The translations under genes and the position numbers were made by a program. Shown piece by piece: positions 31,575 to 39,632 of a stretch of DNA of 64,000 nucleotides (position 1 is the stretch's first letter; every line of letters starts with the position of its first letter). This stretch comes from Yinghuangia sp045039925 (lineage in GTDB: Bacteria; Actinomycetota; Actinomycetes; Streptomycetales; Streptomycetaceae). The DNA lies in assembly GCA_045039925.1 (NCBI GenBank), contig CP108400.1, positions 5,208,001 through 5,272,000 on the forward strand, given 5' to 3'. The notes under the pieces are model-generated. The model saw nothing but the letters and a program-made list of their open reading frames with translations, was not told where the DNA came from and searched no databases.

Positions 31575-31799
31575 TCACGAGGTGACCTTGGCCCCGTCCA
31601 CGGCGGTGTAGCCCGCCTCCGCGACCGCCGCCCGGACCGCGTCGCGGTCGACGTCGCCGTCCGACGACACGGTCAGCAGGCCGCCGGCCAGCTCCACCCG
31701 CACATCGCGCACGCCGGGGACCTCCGAGACCTCCTCCTTGACGGACGAGACGCAGTGGCCGCAGGTCATGCCGGTTACGGTGAAGGTCGCGGTGCTCAT
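31575..31799 (-). CDS. copZ: Copper chaperone (CopZ-like HMA protein)
   Basis: 74 residues, ATG 31799. A stand-alone heavy-metal-associated domain with the metal-binding 'VTGMTCGHCVSSVKEEV' (C13, C16) and the ferredoxin-like betaalphabeta pattern ('VRDVRVELAGGLLTVSSDGD', ending 'AVAEAGY'). It should carry Cu(I) to the adjacent CopA ATPase. Regulation by CsoR is indicated by the near-perfect operator 67 bp upstream. Confidence 0.93.
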   Translation of the reverse strand: MSTATFTVTGMTCGHCVSSVKEEVSEVPGVRDVRVELAGGLLTVSSDGDVDRDAVRAAVAEAGYTAVDGAKVTS

Positions 31800-31865
31800 G
31801 ACGGTGCCCTTTCGCGAGACGGTGCGGGATCCGGCGTACGCCCGATCCCCTGCGATACGAAAACT

Positions 31866-31882
31866 ATACCCCCTGGGGGTAT
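31866..31882. promoter_or_regulatory. CsoR-type operator upstream of copZ
   Basis: ATACCCCC-T-GGGGGTAT is a perfect palindrome about one central base. On the minus strand it runs directly into TATAGT, a good -10 box, so a bound repressor would block the promoter. This matches operators of copper-sensing CsoR in actinobacteria; the csoR gene itself is not in this window. Confidence 0.8.
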
Positions 31883-31974
31883 CAAGGCAAGCCCGGGGCC
31901 CGCCACCGTGTCCAACGAGCGGGAGCGGGCCGGGAACGGCCCTGCCGCGAAACGCCCCCGAAGCAGGTGAGCGG

Positions 31975-32050
31975 ACCCGTGACAAGGCCGGGAAAGACCG
32001 GGAAAGACCGGGGAAGGCCGGGAAAAGCAAGGAGAAGCCGGGAAAGGCCG
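31975..32050. repeat. Degenerate purine-rich repeats downstream of rplI
   Basis: Repeated words of the form GGGAAAGRCC (about seven imperfect copies, 31990-32050) lie between copZ promoter DNA and the rplI terminator. No ORF or other function is apparent; probably slipped-strand expansion in intergenic DNA. Confidence 0.6.
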
Positions 32051-32084
32051 AAGGCCCGGAGCTCCTGTAGGAGCTCCGGGCCTT
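32051..32084. terminator. Terminator of the rpsF-ssb-rpsR-rplI operon
   Basis: Perfect 16-bp stem (AAGGCCCGGAGCTCCT and its complement) around a 2-base centre, 18 bp past the rplI stop. Confidence 0.9.
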
Positions 32085-32101
32085 CAGGGGGTGCGGTCAG
32101 G

Positions 32102-32548
32102 TCAGGCCGAAACGACGTCGAGGTCGAGAGCGGCGGAGACCTCCTGGTGGAGGCGGACCGTGACCCGGTGCGTGCCGAGAGTCTTGATCGGCGCACCGAG
32201 CTCGACACGGCGCTTGTCCAGGTCCGGACCACCGGCGGCCTTGATCGCCGAGGCGACGTCGGCGACGGTGACGGATCCGAACAGGCGCCCGCTTTCGCCG
32301 GCACGGGTCGCGAGCTTCACCTTGAGACCGGTGAGCTGCGCCTTGACCTCGTTCGCCTGGTCCAGGTTCTTGATCTCGCGGACCTTGCGGGCACGGCGAA
32401 TGGAGGCGACCTCCTTCTCACCGCCCTTGGACCAGCGGATCGCGAACCCGCGCGGGATGAGGTAGTTGCGGCCGTAGCCGTCCTTGACCTCGATGATGTC
32501 GCCGGGCTCGCCGAGCCCGGTGACCTCGTGCGTGAGGATGAGCTTCAT
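32102..32548 (-). CDS. rplI: 50S ribosomal protein L9
   Basis: 148 residues, the usual length. The N-terminal rRNA-binding domain 'MKLILTHEVTGLGEPGDIIE', then 'VKDGYGRNYLIPRGFA' is the strongly conserved L9 signature. The long central helix ('EVASIRRARKVREIKNLDQA') and the C-terminal domain follow. Last gene of rpsF-ssb-rpsR-rplI; 17 bp after rpsR. Confidence 0.98.
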   Translation of the reverse strand: MKLILTHEVTGLGEPGDIIEVKDGYGRNYLIPRGFAIRWSKGGEKEVASIRRARKVREIKNLDQANEVKAQLTGLKVKLATRAGESGRLFGSVTVADVASAIKAAGGPDLDKRRVELGAPIKTLGTHRVTVRLHQEVSAALDLDVVSA

Positions 32549-32565
32549 ATCAAGTCCACCCTCTC

Positions 32566-32802
32566 TCAGCGCGCCGTGCTGGTGTACGGCAGCAGCGCCA
32601 TCTCACGGCTGTTCTTGACGGCCGTGGCGACGTCACGCTGGTGCTGCGTGCAGTTGCCGGTCACGCGACGGGCACGGATCTTGCCGCGGTCGGAAATGAA
32701 CTTCCGCAGCAGGTTCGTGTCCTTGTAGTCGACGTAGGAGATCTTCTCCTTGCAGAACACGCAAACCTTCTTCTTCGGCTTGCGCGCAGGCGGCTTCGCC
32801 AT
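32566..32802 (-). CDS. rpsR: 30S ribosomal protein S18
   Basis: 78 residues with the conserved 'LLRKFISDRGKIRARRVTGN' core and 'QHQRDVATAVKNSREMALLP' end. The 'CVFCKEK' pair makes this the zinc-type (C+) S18; many actinomycetes hold a second, C- copy elsewhere for zinc starvation. S18 pairs with S6, encoded two genes upstream. Confidence 0.97.
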   Translation of the reverse strand: MAKPPARKPKKKVCVFCKEKISYVDYKDTNLLRKFISDRGKIRARRVTGNCTQHQRDVATAVKNSREMALLPYTSTAR

Positions 32803-32867
32803 TGCTTTCTCTCCAGATCAAGAAGTCTTCGTCCGGACGTGCGCGGCACGGGGGCCGCGCGGGCGTC

Positions 32868-33452
32868 CTAGAACGGGGGTTCGTCCGTGTAGCCGCCGGG
32901 CTGGGGACCCCAGCCGCCGCCACCGCCGCCGGTGTTGTTGCCACCGCCGGGGGACGACCACGGGTCGTCGGCCGGAGCGGAGTTGCCCGACGGAGGACCG
33001 CCGTAGCCACCCTGCTGGCCGCCGCCCTGCGGAGCGCCGTAACCACCGCCGCGGTTGTACTGACCACCACCGCCGCCGCCACCACCCCGGCCGGCCTTCG
33101 TGACCTTCGCGGTCGCGAACTTGAGCGAGGGGCCGATCTCGTCGACCTCCAGCTCGTAGGCCGTCCGGTTCTCGCCTTCCTTGGTCTGGTACGACCGCTG
33201 CTTGAGGCGTCCCTGGACGATGACCTGCATGCCCTTCTGCAAGGACTCGGCCACGTTCTCGGCCGCCTGCCGCCAGACCGAGCAGCGGAGGAACAGCGCT
33301 TCGCCGTCCTTCCACTCGTTGGTCTGCCGGTCGAACGTCCGCGGCGTGGAGGCCACGGTGAAGTTCGCGACGGCCGCGCCGCTGGGGGTGAAGCGCAACT
33401 CAGGGTCGGCGGTCAGATTCCCGACCACGGTGATGACGGTGTCGCCTGCCAT
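32868..33452 (-). CDS. ssb: Single-stranded DNA-binding protein
   Basis: 194 residues, ATG 33452. OB fold in the first ~110 residues ('DTVITVVGNLTADPELRFTP', 'FTVASTPRTFDRQTNEWKDG', 'VIVQGRLKQRSY'), then a long Gly/Pro/Gln linker with a GGGGGGG run, and the acidic tip 'TDEPPF' used to recruit replication and repair proteins. Essential for replication; sits between rpsF and rpsR as in most bacteria. Confidence 0.97.
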   Translation of the reverse strand: MAGDTVITVVGNLTADPELRFTPSGAAVANFTVASTPRTFDRQTNEWKDGEALFLRCSVWRQAAENVAESLQKGMQVIVQGRLKQRSYQTKEGENRTAYELEVDEIGPSLKFATAKVTKAGRGGGGGGGGQYNRGGGYGAPQGGGQQGGYGGPPSGNSAPADDPWSSPGGGNNTGGGGGGWGPQPGGYTDEPPF

Positions 33453-33516
33453 GCCTTACCTTCCCCTGCGCCTTGATGACGGTGTCGTCGGTGTCCGCTG
33501 CGATGTCGGGCAGCGG

Positions 33517-33807
33517 CTACCGCTGGTCGGGACGCAGCACCTTCGTGCGCATGACCGACTCGTTGAGGTTCATCTGGCGGTCGAGTTCCTTGATGACCGC
33601 GGGCTCCGCGGCCAGGTCCACGACGGCGTAGATGCCCTCGGACTTCTTCTTGATCTCGTACGAGAGCCGACGACGGCCCCACGTGTCGACCTTCTCGACC
33701 TTGCCGCCGCCGTTGCGGACGACGTTGAGGAACTGCTCGAGCAGCGGGGAGACCGCACGCTCTTCGAGGTCCGGGTCGAGGATGACCATGAGCTCGTAAT
33801 TACGCAT
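33517..33807 (-). CDS. rpsF: 30S ribosomal protein S6
   Basis: 96 residues from the ATG at 33807 (AGGAGGTG upstream) rather than a GTG-type start four codons earlier. 'MRNYELMVILDPDLEERAVS' and 'DTWGRRRLSYEIKKKSEGIY' are the S6 signatures. First gene of the rpsF-ssb-rpsR-rplI operon. Confidence 0.98.
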   Translation of the reverse strand: MRNYELMVILDPDLEERAVSPLLEQFLNVVRNGGGKVEKVDTWGRRRLSYEIKKKSEGIYAVVDLAAEPAVIKELDRQMNLNESVMRTKVLRPDQR

Positions 33808-34048
33808 GAAAACACCCACCTCCTATGGACTGATACGGCCACGGAATCTCCGTGACAGGAGGGCTTTGCGTAGACCGCGGCAGCCTGGCACACCGCCCCC
33901 TGAGGGCGGCAACCATGGCGCTGCGGACGGTACAGCGTACCCGGCGCGGCGCTATCTGTTGAAATCCGCCGCGCGGCGGATGCACCCTGTGGGAGGGAGA
34001 TCACGGACAAATAGTCCGTACCCCCCTGTCTACCACCGGAGGTGCGAA
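33808..34048. promoter_or_regulatory. rpsF leader and divergent promoter region
   Basis: 241 bp. The rpsF leader (minus strand) can form stems such as CACGGA-gat-TCCGTG (33841-33856) and a GC-rich stem near 33890-33910 (CCGCCC...GGGCGG). S6:S18 is known to bind an rpsF leader structure in many bacteria, but I cannot confirm the CCG-loop motif here. The other side holds the promoter of the small membrane protein gene. Confidence 0.35.
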
Positions 34049-34366
34049 ATGGCTCAGACCATGCGCCGCGGCCCGCTGGCCGCGCTCAACCTCGAATCGA
34101 TCAACCGCGTCCACGACGACAAGCCGCACACCAAGGAGAACGCCCTCGCGGCGGCGACCGTGGTGTTCGGCATCGTGGCGATCGTGTGCGCGTTTTTCCC
34201 GGGCATGCACATCCTCGGCGCCTGGAGCGGTCTCGCCGGCGTGCTCGTGGGCCTCGGCGGCCAGATGATCTCGGCGACGACCCTGGAGCGGTTCGTGCTG
34301 GTCATCGGGCTCGGCGGGGCGGCCGTCGGCCTCTTCATCAACATGGCCAACGGCGGCTTGTACTAA
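34049..34366 (+). CDS. Small integral membrane protein
   Basis: 105 residues, ATG 34049 with GGAGGTG upstream. A ~35-residue polar N-terminus ('LAALNLESINRVHDDKPHTK') precedes three hydrophobic segments ('ALAAATVVFGIVAIVCAFFP', 'ILGAWSGLAGVLVGLGGQM', 'FVLVIGLGGAAVGLFINMA'). A similar small membrane protein is found opposite rpsF in related actinomycetes. Function unknown. Confidence 0.75.
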   Translation: MAQTMRRGPLAALNLESINRVHDDKPHTKENALAAATVVFGIVAIVCAFFPGMHILGAWSGLAGVLVGLGGQMISATTLERFVLVIGLGGAAVGLFINMANGGLY

Positions 34367-34378
34367 CTCTCTGCAATC

Positions 34379-34396
34379 GGGCCGCTGCAACGGCCC
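34379..34396. terminator. Short stem-loop between convergent genes
   Basis: GGGCCG-ctgcaa-CGGCCC, 13 bp after the small membrane protein gene and before the end of urtE on the other strand. Weak (6-bp stem, no U-run). Confidence 0.35.
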
Positions 34397-34451
34397 TGCG
34401 TGGCCGCGCCCGCCATTGGAACGGACGCGGCCGCCTGCGGGCGGGCGGCAT

Positions 34452-35147
34452 CTACACGGCAAGCAGCCTCTGCACGCCCTTGTCCTTCAACTCGGCGCCC
34501 GCCCCCTCGTGCACGACGACGCCCGCGTCCAGCACGGTGAAGCGGTCGGCGAGCCGCATCGCGAAGTCGAGGTACTGCTCGACGAGCAGCACCGCGAGCC
34601 CGCGCTCCTTGTGCAGCTGCTCGATCACGTCCTCGATCTCCGCGACGATCGACGGCTGGATGCCCTCGGTCGGCTCGTCGAGGATCAGCATGCGCGGCCG
34701 CGTCACCAGCGCCCGGGCGATCGCGAGTTGCTGCTGCTGCCCGCCGGAGAGGAATCCGGCGCGCCGCTTGAGCAGCGGCCGCAGCCGCGGGAAGACGTCG
34801 AGCGCCTCGTCGATGACGCCGCGGTCCTTGGTACCACTGGCCTCCCACGTCACACGGAGGTTCTCCGCCACCGTGAGCTGCGCGAACGTCTCGTGGCCCT
34901 GCGGCACGTAGCCCATGCCGAGGCGGACGCGCTGGTGTGTGGACAACTTGGTGATGTCGTGGCCGTCGAACACGACCGTGCCGCCGCGCGTGGGCAGCAC
35001 ACCCATCACCGCGTTGAGCAGCGTCGTCTTGCCGACGCCGTTGCGGCCCATGACACACGTCAGCGACCCGGCGGCCACCGCGAGATCCACTCCGAACAGC
35101 ACCTGGGCGCGGCCGTACGCCACTTCGAGGCCGGTCACCTCCAGCAT
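34452..35147 (-). CDS. urtE: Urea ABC transporter, ATP-binding protein UrtE
   Basis: 231 residues; its ATG shares one base with the urtD stop (TGATG). Walker A 'GRNGVGKTTL', signature 'LSGGQQQQLAIARAL' and Walker B 'MLILDEPTEGIQP'. The 'TEGIQPSIV' segment is typical of the LivF/UrtE subfamily. Terminal gene of urtABCDE; energises high-affinity uptake of urea (or a short amide) across the membrane. Confidence 0.92.
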   Translation of the reverse strand: MLEVTGLEVAYGRAQVLFGVDLAVAAGSLTCVMGRNGVGKTTLLNAVMGVLPTRGGTVVFDGHDITKLSTHQRVRLGMGYVPQGHETFAQLTVAENLRVTWEASGTKDRGVIDEALDVFPRLRPLLKRRAGFLSGGQQQQLAIARALVTRPRMLILDEPTEGIQPSIVAEIEDVIEQLHKERGLAVLLVEQYLDFAMRLADRFTVLDAGVVVHEGAGAELKDKGVQRLLAV

Positions 35148-35974
35148 CAGGCCACCCCTTCCCGTACCGCGCCGTCGACGACCGCGCCGTCCCCGCCGCC
35201 GCCCACCGGCACCGGCTCGGCGGCCCTGGTGTCGCGCGAGCGGCCCAGGTAGACCTCCTGCACCTTGGGGTCGGCCTGCACCTGGGCCATGTCGCCCTCG
35301 GTGAGCACGCGGCCTTCGTGCAGCACGGTCACCGCGGAGGCGTACCTGCGCACGAACTCCATGTCGTGCTCGATCACCACCACCGTGCGGTCCCGGGCGA
35401 TCTCGGCGAGCAGCTCGCCGGTCCGCTCGCGCTCCTCGCGCGACATGCCGGCCACCGGCTCGTCGAGCAGCAGCAGGCGCGGCTCCTGGGCGAGCAGCAT
35501 CGCGATCTCCAGCCACTGGCGCTGCCCGTGGGACAGCACCGCGGCCGGGCGTTCGGCGAGGTCGAGCAGGCCCGCCCGCTCCAGTACCGAGCCCACGATG
35601 TCGGTGCGCGTCGTGCGGCGCCGCAGCAGCGCCGGGAGGCGCATGCGGAAGCTGGCCGCGAGGTCGACGTTCTCCTCGACGGTCAACTCCTCGAACACCA
35701 CGGCCGTCTGGAAGGTACGCCCGACGCCGAGCCGGACCACCTGGTGCTCGCGCTTGCCGACGAGTTCCTTCCCGGCGAACACGACGCTGCCCTCGGTGGG
35801 CCGGGTGAGGCCGGTGATGACGTCGACCAGCGTCGTCTTCCCGGCGCCGTTGGGGCCGATGAGGAAGCGCAGTTCGCCCTCGGCGACGGACAGGTCGATG
35901 CCGTCGATCGCCCGGAACCCGTCGAAGACCACGGAGAGCCCGCTGATCTTCAGCAGCGGCTCGGTGCCGGTCAT
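35147..35974 (-). CDS. urtD: Urea ABC transporter, ATP-binding protein UrtD
   Basis: 275 residues; ATGA overlap with urtC. Walker A 'GPNGAGKTTLVDVITG', signature 'LSHGQRQWLEIAMLL' (the GQ[R/K]QWLEI form is diagnostic of UrtD), Walker B 'LLLLDEPVAGMSREE'. A ~25-residue low-complexity Gly-Ala tail is added at the C-terminus. Heterodimer partner of UrtE. Confidence 0.93.
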   Translation of the reverse strand: MTGTEPLLKISGLSVVFDGFRAIDGIDLSVAEGELRFLIGPNGAGKTTLVDVITGLTRPTEGSVVFAGKELVGKREHQVVRLGVGRTFQTAVVFEELTVEENVDLAASFRMRLPALLRRRTTRTDIVGSVLERAGLLDLAERPAAVLSHGQRQWLEIAMLLAQEPRLLLLDEPVAGMSREERERTGELLAEIARDRTVVVIEHDMEFVRRYASAVTVLHEGRVLTEGDMAQVQADPKVQEVYLGRSRDTRAAEPVPVGGGGDGAVVDGAVREGVA

Positions 35975-37170
35975 GCGACCACCTCCGTCTTCTCGTCCGA
36001 GACATCCGGCACGTTCGGTGCGGGCAGCGGGACGCGGCGTCCGGAACCGGGCTGCCGCGGGTCGTCCGACCGGCGGTTGCCCAGGCGGCGGGCCTGCTCG
36101 GCGACGAAGTCGCGTATCTGGCCCGCCACTCCGATGACGCCCTTGGGCGCGTACGCCATGACCGCGATGAACAGCGCGCCCTGGAGGTAGAGCCAGCCGC
36201 CCGCCCAGTTCTCCGAGAACGTGGTCTTGGCGTAGTTGAGCAGCACCGCGCCGAGGATCGCCCCGGCCAGGGCGTACCGTCCGCCGACCGCGACCGCGAA
36301 GACCAGTTCGAGCGACGGTACGACCCCGAGCAGCGCCGGGGAGATGATGCCGACCACCGGGACGAACAGGGCGCCCGCGATGCCCGCCGAGATGGCGGAC
36401 AGCGTGAAGGCGACCGTCTTGACGACCGCCGGGTCGTAGCCGAGGAACCGCACCCGGTCCTCGCCGTCCCGCACCGCGATCAGCAGCCGCCCGAACCGGC
36501 TGGCCACCAACTGCCGGAATCCCAGGTACAGCAGCCCCAGCACGGTCGCGACCGCGAAGTAGAGCACCCGTTTGTCCGCGTCGCTGGCCAGGTCGAGGCC
36601 GAAGAACGAGCTGAAGTTGGTCAGTCCGTTGGTGCCGCCGGTCAGGCCCTGCTCGCCGACCAGCCAGATGACGAAGGCCGCGGCGAGCGCCTGGGTGAGG
36701 ATCGCGAAGTACGCGCCGCGCACCCGCCTCCCGAACACGAGCAGGCCCAGCAGTGCCGCGATCGTGCCCGGCAGCAGCACCACCATGAGGATCGCGAACC
36801 ACGGCTGCCGGAACGGCTCCCACAGCATGGGCAGTTCCTCGACGCCGCTCCACACCATGAAGTCGGGCAGCTCGCCCGGCCCCGCCTCGGCGAGCTTGAG
36901 GTGCATCGCCATCGCGTAGCCGCCCAGGCCGAAGAACACGCCCTGGCCGAGGGTGAGCATGCCGCCCTTGCCCCACGCGAGGCCGATGCCCAGGGCGGCG
37001 ATGGCGAAGCACAGGTACTTCGCCAGGAGTTCGAGCCGGAACGGCGAGAGGGTCGCGGGGGCGACGGCGAAGACCAGCAGGGCGACGGCGACGAAGCCGA
37101 TGGGGCCGTGCCACTTCGTGGTGCCGGACCTGAGCCGGCGTACCAGCGGCTCCGGCTTGCCGGGCGTCAT
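35971..37170 (-). CDS. urtC: Urea ABC transporter, permease UrtC
   Basis: 399 residues; ATG 37170 overlaps the urtB stop (ATGA). About nine membrane segments; the core 'GKGGMLTLGQGVFFGLGGYA' and 'FAILTQALAAAFVIWLVGEQ', then 'GLTGGTNGLT' match LivM/UrtC permeases (GLTGGxNGL is typical of UrtC). The C-terminal ~40 residues are a hydrophilic extension. Confidence 0.93.
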   Translation of the reverse strand: MTPGKPEPLVRRLRSGTTKWHGPIGFVAVALLVFAVAPATLSPFRLELLAKYLCFAIAALGIGLAWGKGGMLTLGQGVFFGLGGYAMAMHLKLAEAGPGELPDFMVWSGVEELPMLWEPFRQPWFAILMVVLLPGTIAALLGLLVFGRRVRGAYFAILTQALAAAFVIWLVGEQGLTGGTNGLTNFSSFFGLDLASDADKRVLYFAVATVLGLLYLGFRQLVASRFGRLLIAVRDGEDRVRFLGYDPAVVKTVAFTLSAISAGIAGALFVPVVGIISPALLGVVPSLELVFAVAVGGRYALAGAILGAVLLNYAKTTFSENWAGGWLYLQGALFIAVMAYAPKGVIGVAGQIRDFVAEQARRLGNRRSDDPRQPGSGRRVPLPAPNVPDVSDEKTEVVA

Positions 37171-38045
37171 GTCAGCTTCCTGGAGCGCAGGACGAACAGA
37201 CCCTGCGGTCGCAGCTGGAGGAACGCGATGATCACGGCGAAGACCACCACCTTGGCGAGTGAGGCGTCGGACCAGAACTCGACGTAGCTGTTGACGAGGC
37301 CGAGGACGAACGCGGCGATGACCGCGCCCTGGAGTCGTCCGAGGCCGCCCGCGACGACCACGAGGAACGCGTCGACGATGTAGTAGGTCCCGAGGGCAGG
37401 GCCGACGGGGCCGATCAGGGTCAGGGCCACGCCGGCCACCCCGGCGAGGCCGGAGCCGATGAAGAACGTGCGCTGGTCGACGCGCGAGGTCGCGATGCCG
37501 CTGCACGCGGCGAGCTGGCGGTTCTGCATCACGGCCTGCATGCGGCGGCCCTGCTTGGTGCGGGCCAGGTAGAACCAGATGGCCACGACGCACACCACGG
37601 CCAGGGTGAAGATGAACACGCGCGCGTACGGCAGCCGGATACCGAGCCATTCGCCGCCGCCGACGAGCCAGGTAGGCGCCTTGACCTGCACGTTCGGGGC
37701 GCCGAAGAGGTCACGCGCCACCTGCTGGAGGATCAGGCTCACACCCCAGGTCAGCAGCAGCGTGTCGAGCGGACGGCCGTAGAAGCGCCGGATGAGCGTG
37801 CGTTCCAGCACGAGGCCCATGAGCCCCGCGACGGCGAAGGCGACCGGCAGCGCGACCAGGACGGCCTGCCGGCCCGCCCAGTCCTGGAGCATGTAGGCGG
37901 TGTACGCGCCGGCCATGATGAATTCGCCGTGCGCCATGTTGATGACGCCCATCTGACCGAACGTGAATGTCAGGCCGAGGGCGATGAGGAGCAGCACCGC
38001 GCCGATGGAAAGTCCGATCGGCAATTGGTTCATGAAGGCATTCAA
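37167..38045 (-). CDS. urtB: Urea ABC transporter, permease UrtB
   Basis: 292 residues from a TTG at 38045, with AAGGGAG upstream; an ATG at 38033 would drop four residues. 'FTFGQMGVINMAHGEFIMAG' is the hallmark of LivH/UrtB permeases. About eight membrane helices and a C-terminal 'LRPQGLF' loop follow. The gene follows urtA after a hairpin-containing gap, a layout that allows more binding protein than permease. Confidence 0.93.
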   Translation of the reverse strand: MNAFMNQLPIGLSIGAVLLLIALGLTFTFGQMGVINMAHGEFIMAGAYTAYMLQDWAGRQAVLVALPVAFAVAGLMGLVLERTLIRRFYGRPLDTLLLTWGVSLILQQVARDLFGAPNVQVKAPTWLVGGGEWLGIRLPYARVFIFTLAVVCVVAIWFYLARTKQGRRMQAVMQNRQLAACSGIATSRVDQRTFFIGSGLAGVAGVALTLIGPVGPALGTYYIVDAFLVVVAGGLGRLQGAVIAAFVLGLVNSYVEFWSDASLAKVVVFAVIIAFLQLRPQGLFVLRSRKLT

Positions 38046-38110
38046 CGGATCTCCCTTTTCCTCCGGATCCCTCCGAATCCCCCCGAGATCCGGGACGGCG
38101 GAATCCGCCG

Positions 38111-38162
38111 GCGCCCGGCCGGACTCCGCCCCGGGGAACGGGCCGCGGAGTCCGGCGGGCGC
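38111..38162. terminator. Attenuator-like hairpin between urtA and urtB
   Basis: GCGCCCGGCCGGACTCCGC pairs with GCGGAGTCCGGCGGGCGC around a 15-base loop, 20 bp after urtA. Such partial terminators or RNA-stabilising stems are common behind binding-protein genes. Confidence 0.65.
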
Positions 38163-38182
38163 TGCGGTGGATCAGCGGGCGG

Positions 38183-39427
38183 TCAGGACAGGTCCTTGGC
38201 CCACGGGTATTCCTTGAGGTACGGGTCCGGCTTGATGGGCTGCCCGGAACTCCACACCTCCTTGATGAGTCCGTCGTCCTGGACGACGCCGATACGCGCG
38301 GTCTTGTAGACGTGCTGCGTCGCGCCGTCGATCGTGACCTTGCCTTCCGGCGCGTCGATCGACACGCCGTCGCACGCCTTCTTGACGGCTTCCGGGTCGA
38401 AACTGCCCGCCTTCTCGACCGCGGCCTTCCACAGGTAGACCGAGTTGTAACCGGCCTCCATGGGGTCGGAAGTCACCTTGTCCGCGCCGTACTTCGCCTT
38501 GTAGGCGGCGACGAATTCGGTGTTCCGCGCGCCCTCGGTGGTCTGGTAGTAGTTCCAGGCCACCGGCTGGCCCTTGAGGTAGTCCGGGCCGATGCCGCGG
38601 ACCTCCTCCTCGGCGACGCTGACCGAGAGCACCGGCATCTGGTCGGCGCCGATCCCCGTGCTGCGGAGCTGCTTGAAGAACGCCACGTTGCTGTCGCCGT
38701 TGAGGGTGTTGAACACGGCGTCGGGCTTGGCCTGGGCGACCTTGTTGATGACGGTGCTGTACTCGGTGTGGCCGAGCGGCGTGTACTCCTCGCCGACGAC
38801 CTCCATGCCGTTCGCCGCGGCGTACGCCTTGATGATCTTGTTGGCGGTACGCGGGAACACGTAGTCGCTGCCGACCAGGAAGATCTTCTTCTTGCCCTGC
38901 GACTTCAGGTAGTCGAGGCCGGGCACGATCTGCTGGTTGGTCGTGGCGCCGGTGTAGAAGATGTAGGGCGAGGATTCCAGGCCCTCGTACTGCACCGGGT
39001 AGAACAGCAGCTGCTTGTTCTTCTCGAAGACCGGCAGCATCGCCTTGCGGCTCGCCGAGGTCCATCCGCCGAACGTGACGGCGACCTTGTCCTTCGAGAT
39101 CAGCTTCTCCGCCTTCTCGGCGAAGGTCGGCCAGTCGGAGGCGCCGTCCTCGGTGACCGCGGAGATCTTCTTGCCGAGGACACCGCCCTTGGCGTTGATC
39201 TCCTCGATCGCCATCAGGACCGAGTCCTTGACGGTGACCTCGGAAATGGCCATCGTGCCGCTGAGGGAATGCAGCACGCCGACCTTCACGGTGTCGCCAC
39301 TGGTGTCCGCTCCGGCCGATCCCTTCGACGTACTCTCATCGGACGCACAGGCCGTGGTGGCGAGAGCAACAGCGAGGGAAACGGCCGCAAGTCTGGCGGC
39401 GCCTCTGCCCAGGGATATTCTTCGCAC
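38183..39427 (-). CDS. urtA: Urea ABC transporter, substrate-binding lipoprotein UrtA
   Basis: 414 residues, ATG 39427. Signal peptide with Arg-rich start and a lipobox ending at Cys27 ('ALATTAC'), so lipid-anchored outside the membrane. The mature part is a type I periplasmic-binding fold: 'VKVGVLHSLSGTMAISEVTV' is the conserved UrtA opening, with 'FYPVQYEGLESSPYIFYTGA' and 'QQIVPGLDYL' further on. First gene of the urt operon; no urease genes occur in this window. Confidence 0.94.
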   Translation of the reverse strand: MRRISLGRGAARLAAVSLAVALATTACASDESTSKGSAGADTSGDTVKVGVLHSLSGTMAISEVTVKDSVLMAIEEINAKGGVLGKKISAVTEDGASDWPTFAEKAEKLISKDKVAVTFGGWTSASRKAMLPVFEKNKQLLFYPVQYEGLESSPYIFYTGATTNQQIVPGLDYLKSQGKKKIFLVGSDYVFPRTANKIIKAYAAANGMEVVGEEYTPLGHTEYSTVINKVAQAKPDAVFNTLNGDSNVAFFKQLRSTGIGADQMPVLSVSVAEEEVRGIGPDYLKGQPVAWNYYQTTEGARNTEFVAAYKAKYGADKVTSDPMEAGYNSVYLWKAAVEKAGSFDPEAVKKACDGVSIDAPEGKVTIDGATQHVYKTARIGVVQDDGLIKEVWSSGQPIKPDPYLKEYPWAKDLS

Positions 39428-39480
39428 GCGTCAGGGCTCCTTATTCCAGGGGATGACGCCCATGAGTGTTGCGACGCGCG

Positions 39481-39507
39481 GTTTCTTTGCTGATTCGCGA
39501 TTGTTAA
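39481..39507. promoter_or_regulatory. GlnR-like half-site array upstream of urtA
   Basis: On the minus strand TTAAC-n6-GAATC-n6-GAAAC, 54-80 bp upstream of urtA. GlnR, the nitrogen regulator of actinomycetes, binds GTnAC-n6-GaAAC type half-sites at 11-bp steps, so this fits with two mismatches. Nitrogen control of a urea transporter is expected, but the match is imperfect. Confidence 0.4.
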
Positions 39508-39632
39508 GCACTGATTGCCAAACGCGCATGGCCGATTACCGACTGTTTGCCCGGATCTGCTCGCCGCTGCACCCGCAGGGCCCGCGGCCGAGTAACCTCT
39601 GACTCGGCCGAACCGATCCGAGGAGCCTGTCG

